Assembly: GCA_030765405.1 (NCBI GenBank)
Contig: JAVCCP010000033.1
Coordinates: 1 to 48,137 of the forward strand
Source: Candidatus Ancaeobacter aquaticus
GTDB taxonomy: Bacteria; Auribacterota; Ancaeobacteria; Ancaeobacterales; Ancaeobacteraceae
Direction of reading: 5' to 3'
Length of the DNA: 48,137 nucleotides
Shown here: positions 1 to 11,900 of the stretch, one piece after another
Numbering within the stretch: position 1 is the first letter of the stretch
Layout: each line of letters starts with the position of its first letter
Translations under genes and position numbers: made by a program
The notes under the pieces: model-generated
Told to the model about the DNA's origin: nothing
Databases searched by the model: none
The model's input: only the letters and a program-made list of their open reading frames with translations

Positions 1-102
1 AGGAAACGAGAAACGTTTCCAAGGATTGAGTCCCCGTAGGGGAAATTATCCCCCCTTCTTTACGATTTTGAAGGATTTATCCGCGAAAATCTAGGGGGGA
101 TT
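1..102. other. Structured gene-free segment with three consecutive hairpins
   Basis: This stretch lies beyond the 3' end of the minus-strand lipoyl-domain gene and holds no convincing ORF. Three hairpins follow one another: a perfect 7-bp stem (2-8 with 14-20, loop of 5), a 5-bp stem (31-35 with 39-43, loop GTA), and an 8-bp stem (ATCCCCCC at 48-55 with GGGGGGAT at 94-101) that encloses a further palindrome at 64-91. No T-run follows on either strand, so it is not a classic terminator. Bases 103-180 show nothing further. It could be a repeat remnant or a structured RNA; the function is unknown. Confidence 0.5.
64..94 (+). repeat. Dispersed palindromic repeat, copy A
   Basis: The copy is a nested palindrome: GATTTT and AAAATC arms enclose GGAT-TT-ATCC, followed by TAG and a G-run. 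Nearly the same sequence occurs on the opposite strand at 44976-45005, 45 kb away, with only a few differences. Both copies lie between genes. This is seen directly; that it is a genome-wide repeat family is inferred from just two copies. Confidence 0.6.
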
Positions 103-180
103 ACATCGTATGAGAGCTAATTCTGTGCATCCTAAACATCAAGCCTGTTCACTACGTATTCATAAATAAAAGTAAGGAAC

Positions 181-420
181 TTACTCCTCTTCGATCTCTG
201 CTAGCAATTCACCTACTTCAACGTCATCACCTTCTTCAAAATATATCTCAGTCAAAATACCTGATACAGTGGCAGGTACTTTATATGATTCACTGTCATC
301 ACCCGTTACCTCAGCAAGTATTTCACCTTTTTCAATAGGATCACCTTCTTCAAATGACCAATAGGCTATTGTTGCTCCTTCAATCTGTTCATCATAGTCT
401 GGCAATACAACTTTAACCAT
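181..420 (-). CDS. Stand-alone lipoyl/biotinyl-like domain protein lacking the usual lipoyl lysine
   Basis: A 79-residue protein that is one lipoyl/biotinyl-type beta-barrel, like the N-terminal lipoyl domain of 2-oxoacid dehydrogenase E2 subunits. It has the family landmarks: a GD turn with GDPIEKG, then VPATVSG, then the second half EEGDDVEVGELLAEIE. In lipoyl domains the hairpin tip between these halves carries the DK(A) motif, whose lysine receives lipoate; here the tip reads TGDDSESY and holds no lysine. The nearest lysine sits directly before VPA, several residues off. The start has a strong GGGAGG ribosome site 10 nt upstream. It is the last gene of the lpd-lipA cluster, so a link to lipoate chemistry is expected, but canonical lipoylation is doubtful. 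No E1 or E2 catalytic gene is in the window. Confidence 0.85.
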   Translation of the reverse strand: MVKVVLPDYDEQIEGATIAYWSFEEGDPIEKGEILAEVTGDDSESYKVPATVSGILTEIYFEEGDDVEVGELLAEIEEE

Positions 421-502
421 AATCTTAATTCCTCCCGTTCACGTTAATAATATAATTGATACTATATTCAAATTAAAAACAAATTCAATAACTTTTTATA
501 TT

Positions 503-1393
503 TTATTTTTTTACTTGATCGGAATACTTCAGGAATGATTCTTCTGAACGATACGAACTCCTTACCAGCGGTCCTGAGTACACATGCGCAAAACCTATTT
601 TTTTTGCTTCACGATAATAATATTCAAACATTTTAGGTTCAACATATTTTACTACTTCATGGCAGTTTTTTTCCGGTTGTAAGTATTGCCCTATAGTAAC
701 AATTTCAACCCCACTCTCTCTAAGTTTCCGAAGCGTGCCTGTTAGCTCTTCATCGCTTTCACCGAGACCGACCATTAACCCGGATTTTACATAGTATGAA
801 CGATCTTTTATTTCGGAGACATATCTTAATATTTCAAGCGAACGGCTGTATGAGGCGTTTTTTCTTAAAGATGGATATAACCGAGAAACCATTTCAATGT
901 TATGACCAAAAACTTCGGGTTTCTCATTTAATACCGTCATAATAGATTCTGTATTTCCTAAAAAATCTGAAACAAGCACCTCAATGGTAACTTCATTGTT
1001 CTTATTCCGTATAGCCCTTATAATATTTCTCAGGTGCACCGCTCCGCCATCAGCAAGATCATCACGTGTAACCATGGTAAGCACCACATGTTTAAGTTTT
1101 AGTTCTTTTACGGCATGTGCCACGCGCTCAGGTTCTTCTATATCTACCTTTTGAGGGTTCCCTTTTGTCACACTACAAAAAAGACAATTTCGAGAACAAA
1201 CGGTTCCGAGCACAAGAAATGTTGCGGTACCGCGTGAAAAACATTCCCACTTATTTGGACATCGGGCACTCACACATACGGTATTAATGTTACTTTTTTT
1301 AAGTAATTCATTGAGTGAAAAATAATGGTCTTTTTGTGGTAATGTTCTTTTAAGCCATGATGGAAATGATTTTCGTTCTGTATGTATAGACAT
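503..1393 (-). CDS. lipA: Lipoyl synthase (radical SAM)
   Basis: LipA inserts two sulfur atoms into protein-bound octanoyl groups to make lipoyl cofactor, in the cytoplasm. The protein has 296 residues, a normal length. Visible signatures are the auxiliary cluster motif CX4CX5C (Cys40, 45, 51, in CVSARCPNKWEC), the radical-SAM motif CX3CX2C (Cys66, 70, 73, in CSRNCLFC) and the C-terminal RSSY (278-281), whose serine ligates the auxiliary cluster. It starts 10 nt after the lpd stop with no clear Shine-Dalgarno, suggesting translational coupling to lpd, and is followed by the lipoyl-like domain gene. No octanoyl transferase (LipB/LipM) or lipoate ligase lies nearby. Confidence 0.97.
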   Translation of the reverse strand: MSIHTERKSFPSWLKRTLPQKDHYFSLNELLKKSNINTVCVSARCPNKWECFSRGTATFLVLGTVCSRNCLFCSVTKGNPQKVDIEEPERVAHAVKELKLKHVVLTMVTRDDLADGGAVHLRNIIRAIRNKNNEVTIEVLVSDFLGNTESIMTVLNEKPEVFGHNIEMVSRLYPSLRKNASYSRSLEILRYVSEIKDRSYYVKSGLMVGLGESDEELTGTLRKLRESGVEIVTIGQYLQPEKNCHEVVKYVEPKMFEYYYREAKKIGFAHVYSGPLVRSSYRSEESFLKYSDQVKK

Positions 1394-1403
1394 AATAGAA
1401 TAA

Positions 1404-2789
1404 TTAACGCGCTTTCATATGTATGGATAAGCCTAAAGCGTTTTGAGCGGCTTCCCAATACCCTTCAGTAAGTGTTGGATGAGGATGTATTATCTTCGAT
1501 AGTTCCTCAATTGTCATTTTCTTAGACACAAGAACTAATGCTTCACCAATAAGATCGGTTGCTTCTTCTCCGACAATGGTTACCCCGAGAATTATTTTTG
1601 ACTCTTTATCATAAATAATTTTGTAGAAACCTTCCGTGGCTTCTATTGCTTGTGCTTTTCCAAGTAACGCAAAAGGACATCGTGCAATATCGTACGCTAT
1701 TCCTTTTTCTTTTGCTTCTTTTTCATTAATTCCTACGGATGCTACTTGAGGATGAGTATATACACATCTCGGTATAGTAACTTCGTTACTTTCATTTTCG
1801 CCATCTTTATTCATGTTACATATACGGTCAATAACGGCAATACCTTGAGCATATGCCCCGTGTGCATACATTGATTTACCGTTTACATCACCAATTGCGT
1901 ATATATGCGACTTATCCGTCTGATAAATATTGTTTACGGAAATAAATTTTGTATCTTTATAGGCAGAGCACACTTCATCGCACACTCCGACTCTTCCCGT
2001 TGACAAGAGCACTTTCTCAACATCAATTATATCTTCATTATGCGCGAATGATATTTTTACGCTATCTGCGCTCTTCAGAACGTCTTTAACAGCAATTTTC
2101 GTTATTATCTTTACCCCAAGTTTTTTTAATGAAGTTTCGAGTGTTTTTGCTGTTACCATGTCCTCATATGGGAGTATATGGTCACACATCTCTATAATCG
2201 TCACTTTAACGCCCATACAAGCGTAAATATAGGCAAATTCACACCCTATTGCCCCACCGCCAATAATTGCCAGAGATGCAGGTATTTTGTCGTTATTAAG
2301 AATACCTGTGCTCGAAAATATGGTTTTTTCATCTGTTTCAACACCAGGTATTTCAGAGGGTTTTGAACCTGTTGCAATAAGAATATATTTTGTAGTCAAC
2401 GTTTCTTGATTACTGTCATAAGTGACGGAAACTTCATTATCACCGATAATTAAACCTAATCCATTCTTTATATCAACACCGGCACTTTTCACAACACCTT
2501 GAACATTATTAGATATTTTTGATACTAATAGATTCTTTGAACTTATTACTTCAGGATAGTTAATACCAATATTCTCTTTATTGGTTATAAATGGGTTATC
2601 TTTAGTTTTTCTCAATGTGGATGCGTGATTAATGAGGTATTTCGTGGGTATACATCCCCGATTTAGGCATGTTCCACCTAGTGCGTCTTTTTCTATGAGC
2701 ACTGTTTTCAGTCCATTTTTTCCTGCATGGATAGCTGCAGCATATCCTGCCGGACCACCGCCAATAATAGCTATATCATAGTCATACAT
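1404..2789 (-). CDS. lpdA: Dihydrolipoyl dehydrogenase (E3)
   Basis: A flavoprotein disulfide reductase that reoxidises dihydrolipoyl groups with NAD+, the E3 of 2-oxoacid dehydrogenase or glycine cleavage systems. The 461 residues show the FAD-binding GGGPAG at 10-15, the redox-active pair Cys41/Cys46 (GGTCLNRGC), an NAD-binding fold around residue 175 (IIGGGAIGCEF) and the C-terminal dimer-interface motif HPHPTLTE (435-442) with catalytic His437 and Glu442. Ribosome site GAGGTG lies 7 nt before the ATG. It is the first gene of lpd-lipA-lipoyl domain. Only a weak promoter (TTGCAA, 16 nt, TAGACT) is visible upstream. Confidence 0.96.
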   Translation of the reverse strand: MYDYDIAIIGGGPAGYAAAIHAGKNGLKTVLIEKDALGGTCLNRGCIPTKYLINHASTLRKTKDNPFITNKENIGINYPEVISSKNLLVSKISNNVQGVVKSAGVDIKNGLGLIIGDNEVSVTYDSNQETLTTKYILIATGSKPSEIPGVETDEKTIFSSTGILNNDKIPASLAIIGGGAIGCEFAYIYACMGVKVTIIEMCDHILPYEDMVTAKTLETSLKKLGVKIITKIAVKDVLKSADSVKISFAHNEDIIDVEKVLLSTGRVGVCDEVCSAYKDTKFISVNNIYQTDKSHIYAIGDVNGKSMYAHGAYAQGIAVIDRICNMNKDGENESNEVTIPRCVYTHPQVASVGINEKEAKEKGIAYDIARCPFALLGKAQAIEATEGFYKIIYDKESKIILGVTIVGEEATDLIGEALVLVSKKMTIEELSKIIHPHPTLTEGYWEAAQNALGLSIHMKAR

Positions 2790-2851
2790 ATGTCTTCACC
2801 TCACTCTTTTTAGTCTATGTATTTACGCATTTTTTGCAAGAAAATAAATAT

Positions 2852-2890
2852 AAAAAAATGGAGCTAGACACATGCATATCTAGCTCCATT
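2852..2890 (-). terminator. Intrinsic terminator of the giant gene
   Basis: On the minus strand a perfect 12-bp stem (2879-2890 with 2857-2868, core GGAGCTAGA) with a 10-nt loop runs straight into seven Ts (2858-2852). It begins 22 bases past the giant gene's stop and lies upstream of lpdA, so it separates the two transcripts. Confidence 0.9.
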
Positions 2891-2911
2891 AGTACAATGC
2901 AACAATCAGAA

Positions 2912-5900
2912 TTAATTAGATCTTTCAACGCCTTCAGATTCAGTATATGTCTCAGATAATGGCTGCGCTCGTGTATATCCTGTAGGTGTATTAAGATTCT
3001 TTGACACTTGAGCCATATTTTCACTTTCGTATTTTTCTATGAGTATCCCAACGATCAATACGCCTATCCACTCTTTTACCGTCTCAGGATATTTACTCAG
3101 TAGTATTTCTGCAATTAAAGTGTTTTCCTCTTTAGTAAACAGTTGACCTTTAAACAATTTCTCCCGCATAAGATCTGATGCTTCAACACCGACCAACCCG
3201 CGCGCTTCATGATAATCAATAGCTCCAATAACTATGGATGAGATTTTATCAGTGTTCCTCACCGGTGACATTAATATTTTATCTACGAATATTTGCTGTG
3301 TTGACTTATCAAGCTCTCTGGCAGCACTTTCTACAAACTGACTGTCTCTTGCCAATTGTTCTTTTACTGCTTTAAGATCATCTGTTCTAATTACATCAAT
3401 CAGTTTATCGTTAACCACAGTAAGAGCCAATATTTTATTTAAGTAATTCTTCAAATCATTGAGTTGTTTAGCGTTGACTATAGGTTTATTACTCTTCTTT
3501 AGATAATTCATTTCAGCGTAGATATTAAGAGCGTCCTGTATAGCACCTACTTCATCAAGCCTTAGTATCGTTACGCGGTTTGCAATCAACCCTTTAAGAT
3601 ACTTTGCACTCTCATCATTATTTTCGGCTAATACTGCCAGAGCATCTCTGGTTATAGCATTCTTTGGCATATTCGGCATCATATCAAATATCAGTGACTG
3701 CACGAACTGCAGGGCCCTTGGTGATTTACCAATTGCTACTGCTGCTTCATCAAGTGATGCACCTTTACTCATCATATCCCTTATTATAATGGATAACAGT
3801 ACACGTGCCTCCTGATCATTGAGAACATCTTTGAGAACATCTTTTTCAGACAATAATTGTACTGCTCGTTTAATCAGCATATCACGATTAATATCTTTAG
3901 GAACTTCCACAACAGGTTTTGGTATGGTTATCGGAACAACCTCTTCCACTACAGGTTCTATAACTTTCGGAGGGACAATAGTCGCAATTTTATTAAATAA
4001 ATCACTAATGACCGTACCGATAGGCTGGATCATCTTGAGAAAGAAAATAATCGCACCGCCGAAATAATATGGATTAAAGATCTGCGCGCCTTCTGCGGTC
4101 AAAGTCAGCGTACTTGCATGCCCAACAGTCGGCATTGCAAATAACGCCCCTACTATAAGAATTAATATATAAATTCCACGTTTTGTCCTTGGACTAATTG
4201 CATCCCATCCAGCCCAGATCCCGCTGGCGGCTAACAACGTTAGAGTATATGTCCCTTTTAGTACGAACCAAACAGCAGACCCGACAAATACCGGTATAGA
4301 GATCGCCATAGCCGCAGCCTTAACGATTAAAGAAACAGTATAATTAACCGATTTAGCTTCAATAACAGCTCTAAATGTATCTATTCCTCCATGCCATACC
4401 TTAGCAATATTTCTTGAGAGGATATTCATTTTCTCTAATGCACGTGCGCGTCTTCTTACCCTGAGGTCTTTTACTCTAATAACTTCTTTTTCCTGTGCCA
4501 GCTCGATTATCTGCTTTTGATTCTCAAGCTTTTTCAAATAGAGTTTTATACCCCGCGAAGTTCCCAGTATTACGCGTCGAGTATATTTATGGAACACTTT
4601 TCTCTTATCAGGGGTCATCTTGCGTACCGTGTATGATATCTCACCCGGACCGATTATCACACCGGTTTCAGCATCATGTTGCGGTATGTGGTTAAAGTTA
4701 AATGTCAAACCGGTTATCCCTAAGGGATATTCGTAATTCGCTTCTTCTTGCTGGTTATAGGTGCCATTTTGAATCATAGCAACCAGTCTTTCGATTTCTC
4801 CTCTTATCACTTCCATATCTGCCGGCTTGAATCCGGCATTACCCATCATAGTTACATCTTCTTCTTCGACATATTCTTCAGCTTCTTCTTTAAATCTCCT
4901 TAACCCTAAAAAGAGCGGTAATAAAAGAAAAATACCATCATAAAGCGGCTCGTCAAAATCAACGCCCGGATTATTCTTTTTAATAATATCGCCCCTTGTA
5001 CTATTTCCAAACACCTTATCCGAAATTGACTCTAATGTATCGTCTTTCTGTGTTTCATAGCTAACCATTTTATGATCAGGCAATTTTTCAAAATCAAATA
5101 CATTGAATCCGCTTTCAGCCTCAAGTGAATTTATTGATGTAGTAAGATGTATAAGGCTTGGATCAATGTCAAGCCCGTCAAAATTCAATTTTATGCCGGT
5201 CGCCATAGGCAGTCCGTATTGTCCCGAATAAGATCTGCTTTCGGTCATTGCTTCAAGTATTTCATACTGATATTCATCTATCTTTTGAACAAGCTCTACA
5301 GCCATTTTCTGTAATTTTCTTGCTTCTTCACTCTTACCTTCAGCATGCAGCACGCTAGCCTCTGTATGAAGGATCTGAACCGCTTTCTTCAATCCGAGTA
5401 TATAGTGGGTCGTATCTTCAAAATTAACCACTTGTTTACCATCCCAATACGAGGCAACTTCAAATTCTGCAAGGACACCTTTTATCTTCACATAATCGGC
5501 CTTGTTGTATTTTCCCCAATACTTCACTTCCTTGACATGATCGGTTCCGATTTTTGTCATCATAGAATAGATCAATTGGGCATTAAATGTTTTAGGATCC
5601 TTTTTAGCTAGATCTTCAAAGAGCCCTGACAAAAGCGCCCATGAATGCACATCAAGTGCTCTTCGGGTATCAACGGTACCGTCTTCAAAAACCCTTTTAC
5701 CGTCTACCATCTTTGACGTGAGGTTATTTACACCGCGGTTAAACATTCCGTCTTTTTTATTGTAAATAACATCTGCAAACCAACTCAGGTTGATACGCAA
5801 TGCAGCCTCTATCTTTTGCGCTTGATCACTAAGTTTTTTCTTCTGAACAGGATCAGCTTCTTTATCGGCCAATTCCTTAAAATATGACCCCCACAGCTTC

Positions 5901-8900
5901 AATGATTTACGGGCATCTATATTCTGTTCTGCAGACTGTATATTGTTTTCTTTGCCGTCACGGACAAAAGTATTCGCAAACCCACCGTTTGTCGCCTGCC
6001 TTTCAAGTATTGATGAAACAAGCTCTTCAGCCATACCTACATATGCCGTGTCCTTTTCATGCACCGTATAACGATACAAACTCATCAGGTACCATGCATT
6101 ATTACCGATCTCAACATCGCTTGCAACGATACGGCCATTGGAGTCAAAACCGTTCGGGATCAATCCTTTGAATTCACCCTGTTCTTTTTGCGTTTCGATA
6201 ATTTCATTAATCTGATCAAAGGTCAACTTAGCGTCTTTATAATCACCTTTTGACATCTGGTACAATGTCGCACGGGCCTGAGTATAAAGATCCGCGTAGA
6301 ACGTTTTCTCTGCCGTCGTCCATAATCCATTCACCATCCGCATATTAAGTATCAAGTTATCTCGTTCAGTGTGAAGTGCCGGATGCGGTTCCTTGAAATC
6401 AAAAATGTCTTTTCCAACAAGATGCTCTTTTATTTCCACTATTTTACCGGGTATTTCTTTCAATTTCCTTAAAAATAATTCTTTTTTGCCTTCAGTAGGA
6501 TCGCCAATATCTTGGTCCCTTATAACACCGAATTTAATATAACTGCTTAGCGCATTTGGATCAAGATGTGCTAATACAGCTGCGATAAGATCCTCGTTTG
6601 ATTTAACAGTGTCAGCCCATGCCTTAAGTGTTATTAATCGTCTTTTATGCGGAAATGCTTCTTTTCGTGCTTCTAATAACTTCTGATATTGTTGTGTTGC
6701 CTTTCGGTAGAGCGGCACGATTCTTTCATTAAACGCTTTTATGAACCATCGTTTATTTGTTGCATCTTCAGTAATACCGTTATCGCGATCCCATTCATTC
6801 ATAAGCGCTAACGCATCCTGATCATTATAGAAAATATCAAGAAAATCAGTTATGGCAAGTTTTGCCATAGCATCCGCGCCATACATTTTCATGAGCATTT
6901 TATTATAGAACGCTTCATTATCTTTATTTGTCAATATATCAAATTCACCGTTTGCAACTTTTGTTTTTAAGCTACGTAAACGGGCTTTCATCCTTTTTGC
7001 TTTTAGCAATTTTTTTACTACATCAAGATTATCGAACTTCTGAAGCATTCTTTCAAACTTTACGGCACGTGTACCCACAGAACTTTTTGCCTCTTTTTTA
7101 ACACGGTTTATGAGATCACCCAGCCCCATATCATAAAAGCGTGCTATGTAACCCTCTGTTTTTACCCCAAAGGTGGTTAGCGCGGCTTTTACATTCACAT
7201 TTTTAGTAACATCAACGAATTGAGAGTATATCTTTTCTCTTATAGATGCATTTTCAGGTTTAGAGAGTTCACTACCGATCTTACTATCAAATGCCGCGAT
7301 CTTTGCTTCCAACTGATCAATCATATACTTATTTTGCTCTACTGAGCGACCTATCTCAATTCTCCTGTCAAGATCTGCGCTAATAGGATCCATGAGATCA
7401 AGCTCTGTCTGCTTAACCTTTGCAAGCTCGTATTTAGCTCTATACTCATCATACAATTTAACAAGTTTTGTACGTTCAGCCATAAATTCACTAAGCGTAA
7501 CATTATCTTTTATGAGATCCATAAGGTTTTTGACAAATGTTTCATTTATAGCGATATCTCCACCAAACCGTTTACGCAATCTTTCCTCTTCTTTTATTAC
7601 TTTTTCTTCCATCAACTCAGATTCTTTGAGTTTACCGTCAATAAATTTCGTTATAATCTCTTTTACTTGCTCCGGCTGATATCTCGAAACCTTCATCATT
7701 GTGCTGCCCAAAAGCCATTTAAAATTCTTAAGGCGTGTATCATACAGTGTTTTCCATTCATTGTATCTCTGCAGAGCACTTTTCTCTGACTCAAAATCGC
7801 CAACTCGTCGTGCATTTAATAGTTCATATTGAGCGCCAATATATTTCTTCCTCGATTCTTCAACCTGCTTATATAGTTTTATTGCATTATCAACGCTCTT
7901 CATGCTTAATTTGAGCATACGCATCGTCTTCTTTATCTTCTTATTCCTGTCTTTAAGCGTTTTTTCTTTTTCTTTGTCATATGCCTGTTTTGCTATCTTT
8001 TTCTTTTGTATTTTTTTAAGTTCCGTATCGTTGGCAGTTTTTTCTTCGGTTAACTGGGTTGCATATACTGTCAGGCCATCTTTTAGCATTGCAAGAAGTT
8101 TTCCATCATCATATGTCTTCGTCTCAAGTGTTTCATCTATATCTTTTAAACGCTTTTCGTTTTTACTAACAATATCATCGACCTCTTTTTGCAGCTCCGC
8201 GGTAAACTCCTTATGGACACCAGTATATTGCTTGTGAAGATTTCGTACAAACCACCTGAGATTTTTCTCAGCTTTCATTAATCTTTCTTCAGTATTTTCA
8301 TCGAGTATTTTCTTTTGATAAATATATTCATTATTTGTCATCTTTGCTTTAGCAATGCTAAAGAGAGATTTTTGTATTCCTTCATAGTTTTTAATGATAA
8401 CGCGTAATTTCTTGGCGTGTGCGGTTAATCCTTTCACTGCTTTTTCCAGTTTTCTATACGTTTTTTTCTTTGATTTGACCCCTTTTATCTTTGCCATTTG
8501 CTGTTTGTAGTAAGCGATTTTCTCCTTGATAATGTTTTCTAACCGTCTTAATTTGGTTCTTTCCGTAGTATACTTCGTAAGCAAATGCTGTATGGTATCC
8601 TGTAATTTAGTATTAATCTCTTCAAACTGAGCTTTTTCTTTTTCTTTGCGTGCGAGTAACAATGCGTCATCAACATCCACTTTTTTACTTTTCGCTTTTT
8701 TTGTTACCGCTTCAATTTCTGATTTTTCAAGTTCAGGCAGTTCACCCTGCTGTCTCAACTGCATTGTGCCTCGTGCTTCTAATAAAAGACCGTCAAGTTT
8801 TTCAGTTTCAGCATCACTCAACCTATTCCTGAAACATCGCTGAAAGTCTGATCCCTGCATAACGAGCATTTGTAAATTAAGGAGATCGTCTTTTTGTCCA

Positions 8901-11900
8901 TAGCCAAGATTTACCTCATTTAATAGAGCGATCATGGTCAGATTCAGAGGAGACGTTTTTGACCAATCAAGCAAAAGATCTACCATTTTTTTCTTAAATG
9001 CATTTTGATCGGCATTTAGTTTAGCGCTAAGTTTTGCTATTTCACCGATAAGTTTTTCCTTGAGAACAACATCAGTTTCAAATTCATGTTCTTCGATCTT
9101 ACTCTTTAATTCTTCTCTTAATGTGACCAACGCGGCATGTTCCTTCGATCGTTTTGTGAAACGCTCATTTATTTTTGTATCTTTTACATATGACGAAACT
9201 TCCTCTAAACGTTCACCTAGGAAGATTGCCAGCACACCCGCGTCTTTTTTGGTAAATTTCTTTCCTTTTATTGCTTTTATTAATCTTTGAATATTTGCCG
9301 ATATATCTTTATTCATCTCGACATTTGCCTTCAGCATCCCTACGACATAATCTATTGAACCCGCTTCAGGAATAAAATAATCTTCCTGCAAAATATCCGC
9401 GTAGCCTACTTTTCTTGGGCCGGGCATTCCAAGAGCTTTTGGTCCCCCCAAGATTTGCGTAGGTGTTACGATTTCAGCGCCTTCTTTTATCGATTCAGGA
9501 TCAATGCCTAGTTGTTTTACCCGTGTATCAAGCTCAGATTTCAATAATTGAAATTCAAAAAACGCGCTCAGTTGTGCAAGACGAGCCATGAAATACGCTT
9601 CACGGGTAGTTGCCACATCGTCCTGTGTTTTAAGCCCGTTAGAGAATTGTATTAAAGTATAATCCATAGTACCTTTTGTGGTTACAGCAAGATCAGTTGC
9701 ATTAGCTATTTGTTGTGCAATTCCTTCAAGTTTATTATTTAAAAGCTGTATTTCAAGCTTCGCTTCACGTAAAGTTTCTTCATAATCTTCGCCAAGCTCT
9801 TCCAGTGCTTTTCTGGCTATCTCAACCTTTATTTTTCGTCCTTTAGAAACATCGACCGGGAACCGGACAAGTATACCCGATGCAAATATATCTATCTCTA
9901 CCGGCTTAAATCTTTGTGTCCGTGCTATTTGTATATCTATATTCGCTTCACTCATCTTATCAATAGCGTTGCGAACCTGGGGAATACCGGCAAAAGCCGT
10001 TTCTAGCTGTTTCTTTAAATAGTCGTCGATATCACTATCAGATCTTGTTTTCAATTCGTTTGGTCCTATTACACGTAAAAGAGATTTGAGTGATCCGCCG
10101 CTGATCTGCGAAAAATCTTCTTTTAATTCAATTTTTGTCGCAGCAGTAACATTAGGTAAATATCGTCCAAGTATCCGCTCTATGCCCATCATCATCATTT
10201 GTTCTTTATTTAACTGCATTTTTGAAACATCTACTTTTGCTTTTGCGGTTTCAAGGGCCTGTTTGCTTATTAGTTTCGCTCTATACTGTCTGTCTACTAC
10301 TCTCAGTGCCTTTTTCGCGCTGATATAGTTACTTTTTGCTGCATCTGTTTTAAATTGTGCCTGCAGCATATCTACATATATCCGCATTGCGGCTACTCTC
10401 GCTTCAAGTTCTGACACACGAACACTCGCTTGGGCCTGATTGACACGGCTATCCATTTTCATATTACGCAAAGCATTAATTTTCACTTGTTTTGGCTCTA
10501 TAGTAAGTTTGAGCGACGAAACTTTAATGTCTGCTATTTCATTATCTGTGGTATACGTCATCTCATCGCCAACTAGGTCCGCAGCCCGTAAAACTTCAGC
10601 ACCTTTTAAAGGATTTTCCTTTTTCACACGACGTGCTTCTTTCTTTTCCGCTTGCAATGCCTTTTTCATTCCGAGCACCTTTGGATCATTTGAAACATAC
10701 TCTTTTATAAAATCAGCCATAGTTAGCTTGACTATTTTACGTTTATCAGCTTTTGTTACTTTTACCGCTTCCTTTTTCCAGATATCCCTGTAACGCATAA
10801 AAGAATATTTTGCTTTATTGTATTCTTCAAGTAACGCGGTCTGGTCGAGCTTCAATTTTACAAGTTCTACGCGCAAATCAATTAACCGCAACTCTGCTGC
10901 TCGCTGTTCATCCAGCTTACCGGTCTTTATCCGTTGCTGTTGGCGAGCAATTTTTTGTTCTACAAAATTGATTTCTATGCGTTTTCGCTCAAGGTCATAA
11001 TAGGTAAAATCAACTCTATCCTTCGCCTTATTGGCTTCTACCGGAAATCGCGCTTTCATTTCCGCGAGCTGGCGTTCAGCGGCTATCCTTTCGGCTTCTT
11101 TGGCAGCAACAGCCTTCAGACGTTTCTCTCTAGCTCCCCTGCTTTCACCTCTGCCAAATATCGCTTTCAGTAGAGAGAGACCTGTTTTAACAGGATTTAA
11201 CGATAGGTTTATGGACTTCCCTCTCTTTCCTAGACGAACATTAACTCCTGCACCTCCCGGACCAACATAAACACCATCAGGCGCTATAGATCTTCTTCTT
11301 ATACCTTCCCGTAAATTCTTTAATCTTACTATCAATGCTTCTTGCGCCTTTATTTCACTTTCAATGTCATATCCTTCTATCTGAGCACTCTGTCCTCCGA
11401 GATCACCAGTTAAGAAGCTATTATCATCAAGATCCATTGCTACCATAATCGGTGTATCAATAGGCTGAAGGAGCATCGCGTTTAATTGAGCGCGGCTATC
11501 AGCTATCTCCACTTTCAGACGAATCTTTTTTCCATTGAATATGCGTATTTCTTTTTCTATATCACGTATCTTGAATGTCGAATCTCTTACTTCAGCGTTT
11601 TTCTTTACAGCCAAACCGCCGGTTAAGCGCTCGGCTTCTTCTTTCTGTAATTTAAAACGTGTCTTGTACAATGTCAGTGACCTTTGCATTTCCTCTATAG
11701 CTTGATCGATCACTTTTATCTGTTTTTCTCCCCCTTGAATATCAATTGCAAGATCAAATCCACGGCTTACTATCCGATTGACAAATGACTGCTTTTTATA
11801 CCCAATCTGCTGCTTATATGCATGGGCGGCTCTTCGCATAGAATTTCTATTTGCGGGTGTAAACCTGGATATCTCCCACCCAACCCTAAAATCACCCGGA

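Noticed and set aside
110-169. A 19-codon plus-strand frame after the hairpin chain
   Set aside because: No convincing ribosome site or known peptide pattern; a frame this short is expected by chance.
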